Assembly (NCBI GenBank): GCA_037501455.1 | Contig: CM074856.1 | Span: 89,974,001 to 90,038,000, forward strand | Length of the DNA stretch: 64,000 nt | Source: Lantana camara | Taxonomy: Eukaryota > Streptophyta > Magnoliopsida > Lamiales > Verbenaceae | Reading direction: 5' to 3' | Shown here: positions 1 to 12,187 of the stretch, in pieces | How positions within the stretch are numbered: the stretch's first letter is position 1 | Layout: each line of letters opens with the position of its first letter | Notes under the pieces: generated by a model | Databases searched by the model: none | Seen by the model: only the letters and a program-made list of their open reading frames with translations | What the model was told of the DNA's origin: nothing | Made by a program: the position numbers and the translations under genes

Positions 1-2109
1 ACTCTCTGGGCAGCTCTGTACTGAGCCACGCCCGTGGCTCAGTTGGGCAAGGGTTGGTGACACCCCCGTGTCACTTCCCATGCGCAGTCTTCGTTACTTC
101 CTCTTCGGTTTTTGATTTATTTCCCCTCCTTAATGACTTTATCTCCTTTTGTGTTAAACTATGAACTTGTTTTGCTTTGTGTTAGGAGTATTGTGGTTCA
201 ATTTCGTGGCATTTGGATGTGTTATAGGCATGCTTTTACTTGATGCCGTTTATGTGTGTTTATATGTCGTTTATGAATCGCCTCACTTATTTTCTGTATC
301 ATATGACTTCTTCTTGTTGTCAAACCTTGGATATATGCTATGTTATGTAATATGAAATATGTAGTAGCTTGTTGGGGGAGTTTGAACATGTTCTATGCTT
401 CTATTTGAGTTCTTGAATAAATTGAATGGAGATATGAATTGAATTATCTATGATTGAACAAGTGAATAAATTGATTATATGATTTTCATGATCTTTATGT
501 TTTTATATCATGCTTGAGCATTGCCGTGCGTCATATATGGTTCATTTAGAGTCTTGAGTCTCACGAACACGTCTTGTGGTCTTTTGTATAGTTTGTCTCC
601 AGGGTGGAGAGCTTTTGATCGTTCAGGCACTTGGTGCTCGATCCTTGTTTCATCGCGGTTCAGGTGAGGGTGGTTTTCGTTGTAGCTATATAACAAACCC
701 TATAACCCTTATGTGCAAAGCTTTGGCCAAAAACCTTATGATTATATATATATGATTTCCAAACGAAGCTATCGAGTAAATTCTTCTGAATTATACGTAT
801 GAGCGTACATAAGCTTAAAAATGGTTTTGTAATGAGGCTATGCTCCAAACCGTGTGTCGTCATGCTAGCTATGGATTAGGATGACACGGAGAGGTACGTA
901 TATAGCATATGCCGAGTTACAAGGTAAGGTATGATTTCTTATAGTATGTATCATAGGTATGTATTAATATGTTTTGGCGAGACACATTTATTACTTATTA
1001 CAGAACGGGCCCCGGGACTTAGTATATGTGGCTAACCGAGGAAGCAAGGGCTGACGGGGATCCCATATACTAGTCCCAACCAAATTACAGCGGTACCGGA
1101 CCTCGTCAGGAGATTGGCGGGGAAAGGGAGCTGAGTGCCATCTGGGGAGTCATGTAACCCCTTTTGGTCAAAGACAGAGGTGGTCGGGTCTTGCAAACCC
1201 ACCACCAACCCGGAGGAAGAAGGTTGGAACTTATTTATAATTGAAATGATTGATTGACTGATTGATTATTGATTGATAGGCACTGTGCGGGAAGGCCGGG
1301 AATCGGATTGCCCAAACAAATATATTTAGGATATGACATGATTTATGGTCTGCCTGTATTATGATATATTGCATGATCGCCTAATCAATATATTATTGAT
1401 AATTGTCGTACACGGTCGGAGTTTGGATGGAGGTTGTGCACGCTCACTCGCCGAGCCTTATATTTATGTATGATTTATGAATGTAATGAATTTAATATGA
1501 ATTAGTCGTAAAAGTCGAGCATTGTTTATCTATTTTCTTGCCCTTAGTGGGAACTAATTCCAAACAAAACCTTGCTCGGAATTTATGACTTGCATGTGCA
1601 TGTTTTATATATATCTATCGCTCCTGCTCACTCAGTCTTCTAGAGACTGACCCTCTCCCTCCCCACTCTTTTAGTGTGCAGGTTTGTTCTTTGGAGTTTC
1701 AGGCTAGGCGGAGGTGTTTGAAGTTTTTGAGTGAGTCGAGTTAGATTAGGAGAGTCTCTCCACTCATTCATGTGTTGGAATTATGTATAATTCATTTCAG
1801 TTATATCGTGCAATTGGATACCTATGTATTTATTATGAAATTGGGTTTACTGAGTTTTGCTATGTTTTAAAAGAGGCCTGAAGAGCCCAAATTCTATTTA
1901 TGGTTGGTATGTTTGAACTTTTGCTTTGATGCATTATACTTCATGGATTGGTTTTCATTGCAGGGTCTAGCTCCGCCTGGCTTAGGAAGATAAGTTTTTA
2001 TGTTTGTCTCCCGTTCGCTAGGGTTTGATACGGGTGCGGATTTACAATCTCGTTACTCGTGTTGAGCTTTAGTGCGGGGGATGTGGTGCCTCACGTGCGG
2101 GGTGCTACA
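1..2109 (+). repeat. 5' LTR of LARD-A (3' portion only)
   Basis: This stretch is almost identical to 6692-8800; I count about four substitutions (for example at the GAATTATC/GAATGATC and TATAG/TACAG sites). It ends in GGGGTGCTACA directly before a primer binding site, so it is the end of the 5' LTR. The first ~1.6 kb of this LTR lies outside the window. Very low LTR divergence means a recent insertion. The same 64-codon open frame (161-355 and 6852-7046) occurs in both LTRs only because the LTRs are copies; I see no protein signature in it. Confidence 0.93.
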
Positions 2110-2117
2110 TCCTTAAG

Positions 2118-2130
2118 TGGTATCAGAGCC
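2118..2130 (+). other. Primer binding site, initiator tRNA-Met type
   Basis: TGGTATCAGAGCC lies 8 bp after the LTR end. TGGTATCAGAGC is complementary to the 3' end of plant initiator tRNA-Met, the commonest plant LTR-retrotransposon primer. Confidence 0.93.
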
Positions 2131-4894
2131 CGATTGCAAAACCGGTGTTCTTGAGTCGTGTCGGAGTCAGTCTAAGTCGAACGGCTTAGGGACTATATGG
2201 CAATGTGTGCATTGCATTGATCTTGAACATGAATTTGGCTTTCCTTTTTGAATTTCGTTGGACTATCTGTTGCATTTACATAAGGATCCTTGCAATAATT
2301 GTTGAAAATGTGTCATGAGCATGCACTAATCGCATGCATCTACTCTTGAAATAAGCTGTGATTTATAGGTTATGGAGATAATATCAAACCACGGCCAAGT
2401 TCGACGATAAAGAAGATCGATTGCAAACTTTTCTGAGGCACGGAAGATAGAAAGGATACACCCGGGAAGAATGTGGAGAATTCGAGATGTGGGACTTTCT
2501 AGATGGCGCTAGAGTTCAAGGGTTAGGAATCGGAATAGAAGGTCCGGATTTAAAGATGTGGTAGTATAAGGACACTTGGTGAAATAAGGATTGATCGCGA
2601 GATGGTTATGACTTAGATGATCGATATACACTGCTCTATTACTTCAGGTACCTTTAATTGAATTCAACGGAATCTTTCAACCTAAGGGATAAAGTGAACA
2701 CATCATGAAGGTATTTTGGTCCCGGATTCGGATCATTGAAGAGGTGTTACTAATTAAGAGAAGTCAAGATGAAATGGGTTCGATAGGAGTTATGAACCAA
2801 GGGTTGACAAAGAAGGATTTTTCTTTACTAAGCCTAGGGAATTGAATCAAGTCTTTCGAAGTTAAGACCGGGAAGAGTTGGACTTGGGTGCCTTGGATTT
2901 CGATCATGATGGGAAACTCATAAACAATAGTTACGGTAATCTTAAGCAAGGGTTGAGTGGGAGATGAGCTTGTTTTTTTTTCCAAAGACCAAGCTGAATT
3001 GTCATGTTGTGAAGTTGAAATGGAAGATATGAAGCAACAAATGGAAATGGTAAAGAAAGATAATCACTCCTTGCAAGGAAATCATGCGCTCGAATGTAAG
3101 CAGTTGGAGGTGAACTGAACTCACAAGGGATAGGCACGGGATTCTTGATTGAGACGACGATGGGAGGTAAAGGTCAAATTTAGAGAATAGATTGGATGCT
3201 AACTCCTTGGAAGTGGAAGATACAAGTTGATTTATAAAGATGCATGGAAACCTCGAAGACCGTGGAAAGGCCATGAATAATTACCAAGTCAAAGTAACCG
3301 CGGAACTTGGAGTAGCAAGGAAAAGCTGTCGAGCTAACTAATTACCCCATTGGTGACAGGTTCCAAAGCATTCATAGCACGTGCATCATATTTTGCATTA
3401 ATTATTTATTCTCGTGATCTTATGTTATCCGTACATTTCTAATTGGTTTGGTTGCGCTAATGTGTGGTATAATTGCTGGGTGTAAACGTGACACATGCAT
3501 TGCCATCTTTACCCGACATGCATTTTAGTGTTTACTTGATAGGAAAATCTGGCACCTCAATTGTCAAGTATATCCTCGCTCGAACCATATCTGAGTTAAG
3601 GGAAAGGAAATAATGGCGTGGCACATGACAAGAAAGACAATTGGGAAATAAAGAACTTTAGGTAAGGGATAGGTTAGTGGAAAGGACCTCCGAAGGAAAG
3701 TCAGATTAGATTCATCTTTGGGGTGTTCGGATCGAATAAGAATGGGGAAGAGAGATTGAGGGAGTTCGATGAAAAAGCAAAATTTTAAGGGGGAGAGTGC
3801 GTCCGAGAGATAAAATGGAGGATGGAAGTAGTGCTCGAATAAATATGTCAATAGCAACAACGGGGATGCAAATTAAGGAGAATCCGGATATCCAAATGGT
3901 GACCATTGGAAATGAATAAGAAGACGGTAATGGTTAAGTTGTTAGGAGAGAAGTGTCAATGCCAAATTCGAGGGAAGATTTTTCGCGATATAAAGAAGAG
4001 AGTTATTAAACGACTCTATGCCTGGAATTCTAAATTGGGAGTGATGAAATTATATGGGAGTTTCCGTGACCTCCTAAGATGGAATTAACTAAAGGAAAAT
4101 TTGATCAATCTATTAGATGAGGTGATGTTGTCGACCAAGATTTATTCAGCAGAAGTATTAAGGGATCCGAGACAACATTATTAAGTTATCGGTTCTATCA
4201 AAGGTGATCCGGAAGGAAATCCACGAAGAAACCAAACCGGAGAAGATGATCATTGGAGGATTTACATCGAACTTCAAGAGTCATCAAGAACACTCTATCT
4301 TCGATTCAAGAAAAATGGAGCTAGATGCCAAACATAACCTGAAGGAGGGTTAAAAGGAGGTGAATGGATTTGTTAAGATAGAAGCTATAGGTCTAACTTC
4401 GAGACAGATGATCTAAGGATATTCGGGGAGGTCAAGCTCGGTTAATTAAAAAGAATTGGATGGTCGAACGAAGATTGTGGGAAATGGTGAAGGCTGGAAA
4501 TAGTACAAGTCAGAACGGATCCAAGAGTATGATCCTTAAAGGATTTATCAATAGCTTCACCGAGGAACCTTGAAGAGGTTCAAGACAAGCTGACCATTGA
4601 GCCATCTTCAGGATAGATCCTACACTGGACAACGGCAACTCTCAGTTCTAAACTTTGAAACTTCGGTGAACGGTACTTATAGCATTCATGATACATGCAT
4701 CCATGCAATTTTAACTTATATAATTTTTATGATTAGGTGCTTTAATCTTGTATTGTTTTAAATTACTTGGAGTGATTGGATATCAATGTGGGCGACATTT
4801 GTTACTTGCTTTGGGTGCCTTACGTGATTTTAAATTTGGCTTTTGCATGAGTTGCTTGGGAGTATTGGAGACTTCCTTGCTTTATTTTCAGTTA

Positions 4895-5053
4895 AGAGAC
4901 GGGGATTCTCTTATTTTGTTTGAGAGACGGGGTACTCTCTTTGCTTGCGAGAGACGGGGTTCTCTCATTGTTATTGGAGAGACGGGGTTCTCTCATTGCT
5001 GCTTGAGAGACGGGGCTCTCTCCTTGTTGTTTGTGAGAGACGGGGAATCTCTC
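4895..5053 (+). repeat. Tandem inverted-repeat array, six units, before the PPT
   Basis: Six units of about 28 bp each contain GAGAGACGGGG followed by (N)TCTCTC, so each unit can fold as a GAGAGA/TCTCTC hairpin. The array sits just upstream of the polypurine tract. LARD-B carries eight units at the same place. The reading frame through the array is not kept between copies, so conservation appears structural rather than coding. Confidence 0.85.
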
Positions 5054-5099
5054 ATTATTTGATTTCAAGCGTGTTTTGAATCCGAGGACGGATTCTTTT

Positions 5100-5111
5100 A
5101 AGGGGGAGAGA
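5100..5111 (+). other. Polypurine tract of LARD-A
   Basis: AAGGGGGAGAGA directly precedes the 3' LTR start (TGTAACGCCCC at 5113). It is the expected plus-strand primer and is matched by TCTCTCCCCCTT on the minus-strand sister at 20560-20571. Confidence 0.9.
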
Positions 5112-5112
5112 T

Positions 5113-8100
5113 TGTAACGCCCCCGTTTTTCAGTTTAAATAATGTGACGTATTTGTTTATAAATTGCGCAAATTAAGTATTTAATTATATGATTAATTGT
5201 TTATAAGTGTTTTTATTTGATTTAAAACCGTAAACTTTTGTTATTTAATTTAATTAATATGGAATTTAAGTTTAGTAAGTTATTTATAACAATATAAATT
5301 CGTTCATGCGCATGAGCGTTCTAATTGTGCTTTGTTCATATATGTATTGATATCGAAATGTCGTGAAAATTTAATAGGTCGTAAATATGTGTGTTATGAA
5401 CATGCCTATATGCTCGGTTTATGTTTTCGGATTCATTTGACGTGTTTATGAATTTAATTTTGATTGTGGAACCAAATCGGGGGCTAACGAGCAATTAGCG
5501 CACCCTTGGTTCCGTACGTGATATCTTGAGCTCGGGAATTCGGATTCGAATTCCGTCAACTCCGTTGCCTTCGTATCGACGATTCGGAGACAATGGAACA
5601 AGCCTCATACCTTTTTGAAATCATTAAGACCTCCGAAATCCAACCGTAACGGACAACTCGTGCAAGAAGAGCTCTTCATGTTGACTAGTCTCCTTGGTGG
5701 GACCCTTTTTACTTAACCAAACTTAACCACACCTTAACCATGACTTTGGTGCCTAGAGTTAACTCCTTCCTCTCCCTTTTAGCAGCAAAAACCGAACCAT
5801 ATCTCCTTCATTTCTGCAGCTACTGATCGAGAGAGAGAGATAGAGGAGAAGAGAGAAACCTTGGCCATCCTTTGTGATTTTGAGCTCAAATCACCATTTT
5901 TCTTCACCAAATCTTTAAGGTATGAATATTTATGTCTTCTCTACTCTATTATGTTTGATTTCATCTACTTAAATCATGTTTTGGATCAGATTTGATTAGG
6001 GTTTGAAATTATGAGATATGGAGCTCCAAACTTGGTGATCAAACTATTTCCCCTGTTTTCGAACTGCTGTGTGAAAGTTAGTGTTGTTGCATGATCATAT
6101 GGCCTCCATTTCGTGTGAAAATGCATGGAGTTGATGTACACTCATTGTTATATATGTTAGCATTCATGTTTCAAGTATTTGGATCCATTTGAAGCCTCAA
6201 AACCGAAATACATGGCCTATTCTTATGCATGATCATTGACAGACTTGTTGCTGTTGTGTTTGGTAACTTGTTGGTCATCCTAAGGTGCTTTAAATTGTAC
6301 CATTTTGCATATATATGATGTATATAAGTTGTTTAGTATGTTAGCATGCATTCCCCAAAGTTTCAGATCCAAATTCAAGCCCTAAGTACTTGATCAAGGC
6401 ATGATAGAATCATTAGGGCTCATATGTCCGATTGTAGCGACCCAGTTTTGTTTCACGGTTTCGATGATCTTAACGTGTGATTTAGCTTTTTCACTCTAAA
6501 TGAAAAATGTTCATAACATGCCAAATATGTTGTATATTAAGTTTCAGAGCATTTGGAGTTCATTTGGTATGCCTTTGGATTGATTTTGTATGAGTTCAGT
6601 TTTGCCGGAAAAATTTCAAGTGTGAATAAGTTCTGTACCGTGACACCCCCGTGTCTCATTTACTCATAAGAGTGAGACACGGGCGTGTCACACTCTCTAG
6701 GCAGCTCTGTACTGAGCCACGCCCGTGGCTCAGTTGGGCAAGGGTTGGTGACACCCCCGTGTCACTTCCCATGCGCAGTCTTCGTTACTTCCTCTTCGGT
6801 TTTTGATTTATTTCCCCTCCTTAATGACTTTATCTCCTTTTGTGTTAAACTATGAACTTGTTTTGCTTTGTGTTAGGAGTATTGTGGTTCAATTTCGTGG
6901 CATTTGGATGTGTTATAGGCATGCTTTTACTTGATGCCGTTTATGTGTGTTTATATGTCGTTTATGAATCGCCTCACTTATTTTCTGTATCATATGACTT
7001 CTTCTTGTTGTCAAACCTTGGATATATGCTATGTTATGTAATATGAAATATGTAGTAGCTTGTTGGGGGAGTTTGAACATGTTCTATGCTTCTATTTGAG
7101 TTCTTGAATAAATTGAATGGAGATATGAATTGAATGATCTATGATTGAACAAGTGAATAAATTGATTATATGATTTTCATGATCTTTATGTTTTTATATC
7201 ATGCTTGAGCATTGCCGTGCGTCATATATGGTTCATTTAGAGTCTTGAGTCTCACGAACACGTCTTGTGGTCTTTTGTACAGTTTGTCTCCAGGGTGGAG
7301 AGCTTTTGATCGTTCAGGCACTTGGTGCTCGATCCTTGTTTCATCGCGGTTCAGGTGAGGGTGGTTTTCGTTGTAGCTATATAACAAACCCTATAACCCT
7401 TATGTGCAAAGCTTTGGCCAAAAACCTTATGATTATATATATATGATTTCCAAACGAAGCTATCGAGTAAATTCTTCTGAATTATACGTATGAGCGTACA
7501 TAAGCTTAAAAATGGTTTTGTAATGAGGCTATGCTCCAAACCGTGTGTCGTCATGCTAGCTATGGATTAGGATGACACGGAGAGGTACGTATATAGCATA
7601 TGCTGAGTTACAAGGTAAGGTATGATTTCTTATAGTATGTATCATAGGTATGTATTAATATGTTTTGGCGAGACACATTTATTACTTATTACAGAACGGG
7701 CCCCGGGACTTAGTATATGTGGCTAACCGAGGAAGCAAGGGCTGACGGGGATCCCATATACTAGTCCCAACCAAATTACAGCGGTACCGGACCTCGTCAG
7801 GAGATTGGCGGGGAAAGGGAGCTGAGTGCCATCTGGGGAGTCATGTAACCCCTTTTGGTCAAAGACAGAGGTGGTCGGGTCTTGCAAACCCACCACCAAC
7901 CCGGAGGAAGAAGGTTGGAACTTATTTATAATTGAAATGATTGATTGACTGATTGATTATTGATTGATAGGCACTGTGCGGGAAGGCCGGGAATCGGATT
8001 GCCCAAACAAATATATTTAGGATATGACATGATTTATGGTCTGCCTGTATTATGATATATTGCATGATCGCCTAATCAATATATTATTGATAATTGTCGT

Positions 8101-8800
8101 ACACGGTCGGAGTTTGGATGGAGGTTGTGCACGCTCACTCGCCGAGCCTTATATTTATGTATGATTTATGAATGTAATGAATTTAATATGAATTAGTCGT
8201 AAAAGTCGAGCATTGTTTATCTATTTTCTTGCCCTTAGTGGGAACTAATTCCAAACAAAACCTTGCTCGGAATTTATGACTTGCATGTGCATGTTTTATA
8301 TATATCTATCGCTCCTGCTCACTCAGTCTTCTAGAGACTGACCCTCTCCCTCCCCACTCTTTTAGTGTGCAGGTTTGTTCTTTGGAGTTTCAGGCTAGGC
8401 GGAGGTGTTTGAAGTTTTTGAGTGAGTCGAGTTAGATTAGGAGAGTCTCTCCACTCATTCATGTGTTGGAATTATGTATAATTCATTTCAGTTATATCGT
8501 GCAATTGGATACCTATGTATTTATTATGAAATTGGGTTTACTGAGTTTTGCTATGTTTTAAAAGAGGCCTGAAGAGCCCAAATTCTATTTATGGTTGGTA
8601 TGTTTGAACTTTTGCTTTGATGCATTATACTTCATGGATTGGTTTTCATTGCAGGGTCTAGCTCCGCCTGGCTTAGGAAGATAAGTTTTTATGTTTGTCT
8701 CCCGTTCGCTAGGGTTTGATACGGGTGCGGATTTACAATCTCGTTACTCGTGTTGAGCTTTAGTGCGGGGGATGTGGTGCCTCACGTGCGGGGTGCTACA
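5113..8800 (+). repeat. 3' LTR of LARD-A (3688 bp, TG...CA)
   Basis: The LTR begins TGTAACGCCCCCG and ends GGGGTGCTACA. Its last 2.1 kb repeats 1-2109. It contains a GA-rich tract near 5827-5858, GC-rich palindromes at 6640-6780, and no recognisable protein. The base after the end (8801, AAATC...) is internal LTR sequence of the opposite-strand sister LARD-B, so this element inserted into that LTR. The left target duplication is outside the window, so it cannot be checked. Confidence 0.93.
6640..6780. repeat. Cluster of GC-rich palindromes in the LARD LTR
   Basis: Three inverted repeats lie within about 140 bp of otherwise AT-rich LTR: CCCGTGTCTCA (6648-6658) pairs with TGAGACACGGG (6673-6683); CTGAGCCACG (6712-6721) pairs with CGTGGCTCAG (6724-6733); and GTGACAC/GTGTCAC flank CCCC further on. 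The latter two recur at 21-42 and 57-74, and the cluster recurs on the minus strand at about 25567-25692. The function is unknown. Confidence 0.85.
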
Positions 8801-10222
8801 AAATCACACGTTAAGATCATCTAAATCATGCGGCAAAACTGGGTCGCCAAAATCGCACATAAGAGACCTATTGTTTCTAGCAGCCATGATCAAGTACTTA
8901 GGGGTTGAATTTGGATCTGAAATCTTGGGGAATGCATTATAACATACTAAAAAACTAATATACATCATATATATGCAAAATGGCACAATTTAAAGCACAT
9001 TAGGGTGACCAACATCCACACAATTGCAACAACAATTATTCTGTCAAAGATCATGCATAAGAACAGGCCATGTCTTTCGGTTTTGAGGCTTCAAATGGAA
9101 CCAAATACTTAAAAAATGAATGTTAACATATATAACAATGAGTGTACATAATATCCATGCAATTTCACATGAAAAGAAGATCATTTGGTCAAGCAACAAA
9201 GCAAAATGAACAGCAGCAGTCCGGAAAACAGGGGAAGCAGTTTGATCATCAAGTTTGGAGCTCCATATCTCATAATTTCATCAAAGGGTCAAGAGATAAA
9301 ATCATCCTAATATCATATACTATCAGTTAGGAAAGAAATAGGTCAAGAAACAAGCTCATATGATCATGTATAAGCAAGGAAATCAGCTACACAAGCAAAT
9401 AGGTCACAAGAGCAAAAATCCCTAAAAGTTCATATCAAACTCAGCCCTCAAACCCTAACCAAATCTGATCCAAATCATGTTTTAAATAGATGAAATCAAG
9501 CATAATAGAGTATAGAAGACATAAATATTCATACCTTGAAGATTAGAAGAAGAAGGGAGGTGATTTGAGCTCCAAAATCACAAGAATGGCCAAGGTTTTC
9601 TCTCCTTTCTTCTCTCTTTCTCTCTCGATCAGTTCCAGCTGCAAGGGGAGATGTTTGGTTCGGTTTTCAGAGTTAAAGGGGTAGGAGAAAGGCTTAACCC
9701 AAGGTACAAAAGTCATGGTTAAGGTATGGTTAGGTTAGGTTAAGTAAAAAGGGTCCCACCATGGAGACTAGTCAACAAAAGGAGTTCTTCTTGCACGAGT
9801 TGCCGTTACGGTTGGATTTCGGAGGTCTTAATAATCTCAAAAAGGTATGAGGCTCGTTCCATTGTCTCCGAATCGTCGATACGAAGGCAATGGAGGTGTC
9901 GGAATTCGAATCCGAATTCCCGAGCTCAAGATATCACGCACGGAACCAAGGGTGCGCTAATTGCTCGTTAGCCCCCGATTTGGTTCCACAATCAAAATTA
10001 AATTCGTTAACGCGTCAAATGAATCCGAAAACATAAACCGAGCATATAGGCATGTTCATAACACACATATTTACGACATACTAAATTTCCATAACATTCC
10101 GATATCATTACATACATGAACGAAGCACAAATAGAACACTCATGCGTATGAACGAATTCATATTGTTATAAATGAATTACTAAAACTTAAATTCCATATT
10201 AATTAAATTAAAACAAACTAAT
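8801..10222 (-). repeat. LARD-B 3' LTR, middle part (split by LARD-A and Copia-1)
   Basis: This segment matches 25847 onward of the intact LARD-B LTR (23551-27510). It starts abruptly at the end of LARD-A and stops at Copia-1. The continuation after Copia-1 is 20313-20558. The missing outer ~2.3 kb should lie to the left of the window, beyond LARD-A. The copies differ at many positions, so LARD-B is older than either guest. Confidence 0.9.
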
Positions 10223-11367
10223 TGTTAGGAATAGTGCCCTAGAAAGCCGATTGTATATCCGCTTTGTGCTTTTCCTTATTGTAATCACAGACAATCTTTG
10301 AATGAAATAACGAATTGAGGCAACACTTCTTTATATGCTCTTGTTTGGTATGCGTTTACTTTAGCTGTGCATGTATGAGAACTCCCCTAATCCTGATGAC
10401 TTTAGGACTCTGCCATTTAGGTGAAATGGTTCATGAAACGAGCCCTATATCACATAAGTCATGATTAGTATACTCCAAGCCGATGAGTCCTACAGACAGT
10501 GGGAGTGTCAACCTGACTCCTCTAAGGCTTGCTTGTGGGATCACGCCCTTAAGAAGGACCACCTTGTTTCATGGAGGTGCAAAGTGTATAGTTGATACGT
10601 GCGTGATACATGAGGGTGCTTACTTTAATAAGTAAGTTCACTGAGGTGCCCCGTGTGAGAACATTCCTAAATGGGAAAGGAAGTTTCTATTTCAGGAAAT
10701 GGAAACTTCCAGATTAGGAAATATCTCACGAGTCATTGATGTGATTAATTGATCCTTAGACTTGAGGTTCCTTGTCACTTTATGAGTTAACTCTATAGTC
10801 TTAGGTATAAGCTTTAAAGGGTGTCGCCTTAGACAACTGATTCAAGGCTTATGCTGGGGCTGCACAAGTGACTCATGAAAGTGAATGAGAATCAAGAAAG
10901 GACCTACACTTGCATTTGCAAGGTGATCTCTTATTGTGTAAGTCATTCATATGCCATATGGAGTCCTTGGCCAAGGCAGTAGATCAAGACATCAAGAAAA
11001 GGGTTTCTTGGATTGAGATCTAATGGATATGAAATGCACTTAGATTTAAGACCGGATTATTAGGGTTCTGATTATTCCCTTGCCCTAGATCTTGGTTGAG
11101 AGATAGTAAGTAGGAGGATTGTATCTCACATGAATCAATGACTTAAAGGTTCTGTCGAATCCGAACATTCCAATTCAGCTAGGGGTTAAACACCTGTTGC
11201 TAGACTATGGTCGTTTAATCTGTGGACTGATTAATTAATTAGTGAATTAATTAATTAAGGTCACTGCTAATTGAATTGAGAACCTAGAGGGTCACACACA
11301 ACAACTTGGTTACATGAGTTGAGGCTTGAAAATGATTAAATGAGTTAATCGGGCCAAGAGGGTTCCA

Positions 11368-11435
11368 CACGTGTGAAGTCACACGTGTGGCTCACGTGAG
11401 TGACACGTGTCACTGTGACACGTGTCACACACGTG
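11368..11435. promoter_or_regulatory. Array of six G-box (CACGTG) motifs in Copia-1 5' LTR
   Basis: CACGTG starts at 11368, 11382, 11393, 11404, 11419 and 11430, mostly one helical turn (11 bp) apart, and most are embedded in the longer palindrome ACACGTGT. G-boxes are bound by plant bZIP and bHLH factors in light and ABA responses. The array lies about 345-410 bp upstream of the TATA box. The same array is in the 3' LTR (19508-19575). Confidence 0.85.
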
Positions 11436-11466
<31 letters not shown>

Positions 11467-11779
11467 AAATAATTAATTAGTTAATTATTTAATAGACTTT
11501 GGTTTAATTTTGAATTAAAAAGAAAGTCTAATTTTGGAGAAAATAATCTAGTTAATTAATTACGAATTAATTAATTAGATAAAAATAAGTTATTTATTTT
11601 ATAATAAATAAAGTATAAAATTATCCAAAAATAGTTTGGATATTTTTAGCTCTCTTAAAAGTTGACTTGAATTAGAATTCAAAGTCAAAGTTGGAAATAC
11701 TTGATGATCAAGTAATAGGAGAGAGAGGGACCAAATCCTTTGTCCATTAGGACTAGGTTCGGCCGCCCCTCCCCTTTCC

Positions 11780-11787
11780 TATATATA
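11780..11787 (+). promoter_or_regulatory. TATA box of Copia-1 5' LTR
   Basis: TATATATA sits in a GC-flanked setting (CCTTTCC before, GGGGAGCTC after). Transcription would be expected to start about 30 bp downstream. An identical copy is at 19920 in the 3' LTR. Confidence 0.7.
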
Positions 11788-12174
11788 GGGGAGCTCATGC
11801 TCCCCTTTAGAGCTAATAGACAATTCTTGGTTCATGTGTTGAACACCTTCCTTCTCCAAGATTAAATTAAACCCTAGGTTAAGCCTAAACACTAACTAGA
11901 GAACTAGCATCCTTACTAGTTAGATTGTGATCAAGTTGGTGGACTTTCTCTAGAGACTTCAAGTTAGAAGTTTGAAGATTCGAGCTTTACCAAGGAGAGG
12001 GGATCAAGCCGCGAGAAGAGCGTTCTTGGGTGGCTTGAAACGCTTCAAGAAAGAACAAAAGAAAAGTAAGTTTTCTATCTTTACGAATTTGGTTACACGA
12101 TTGCGAGTTCAAGGTCCTTTTGTTGGGAAAATTATTTAAATTCCGCTGCTTTCTGATTCGTGTTTTCCAACAAG

Positions 12175-12187
12175 TGGTATCAGAGCC
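12175..12187 (+). other. Copia-1 primer binding site (initiator tRNA-Met)
   Basis: TGGTATCAGAGCC lies two bases after the 5' LTR end, complementary to the 3' end of initiator tRNA-Met. Confidence 0.95.

Larger units (their letters stand above)
2110..5112 (+). mobile_element. LARD-A internal domain, non-coding
   Basis: This 3.0 kb region between primer site and polypurine tract has no frame resembling gag, protease, reverse transcriptase or integrase; frames longer than 100 codons are absent except one running through a tandem repeat (4748-5062). An element with multi-kb LTRs, valid priming signals and a non-coding interior fits a large retrotransposon derivative (LARD), which must borrow proteins from an autonomous partner. 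The LTR ends (TGTAACGCC...GGTGCTACA) suggest a Gypsy-type partner, but that is inference. The matching internal domain of LARD-B (20559-23550) has nearly the same length. Confidence 0.85.
10223..12172 (+). repeat. Copia-1 5' LTR (1950 bp)
   Basis: It begins TGTTAGGAATAG and ends TGTTTTCCAACA, and repeats at 18360-20312. It carries a six-fold CACGTG array (11368-11435), a TA dinucleotide tract, and a TATA box at 11780, in the order expected of U3. Confidence 0.96.

Noticed and set aside
161..355. 64-codon frame identical at 161-355 and 6852-7046
   Set aside because: The two are the same position in paired LTRs; identity follows from LTR duplication. No recognisable domain, and it is not open in the LARD-B LTR listing.
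4895..5053. CRISPR-like spaced repeats in LARD-A (and LARD-B)
   Set aside because: Units are contiguous tandem repeats with no unique spacers, in a plant retroelement.
4748..5062. 104-codon frame through the LARD-A array
   Set aside because: It is produced by a 28-bp repeat, and the corresponding array in LARD-B gives different frames, so coding is unlikely.
10480..10530. Hammerhead-ribozyme-like CCGATGAGTCC in Copia-1 LTR
   Set aside because: The GAAA half of the catalytic core and the required three-stem arrangement are not visible nearby.
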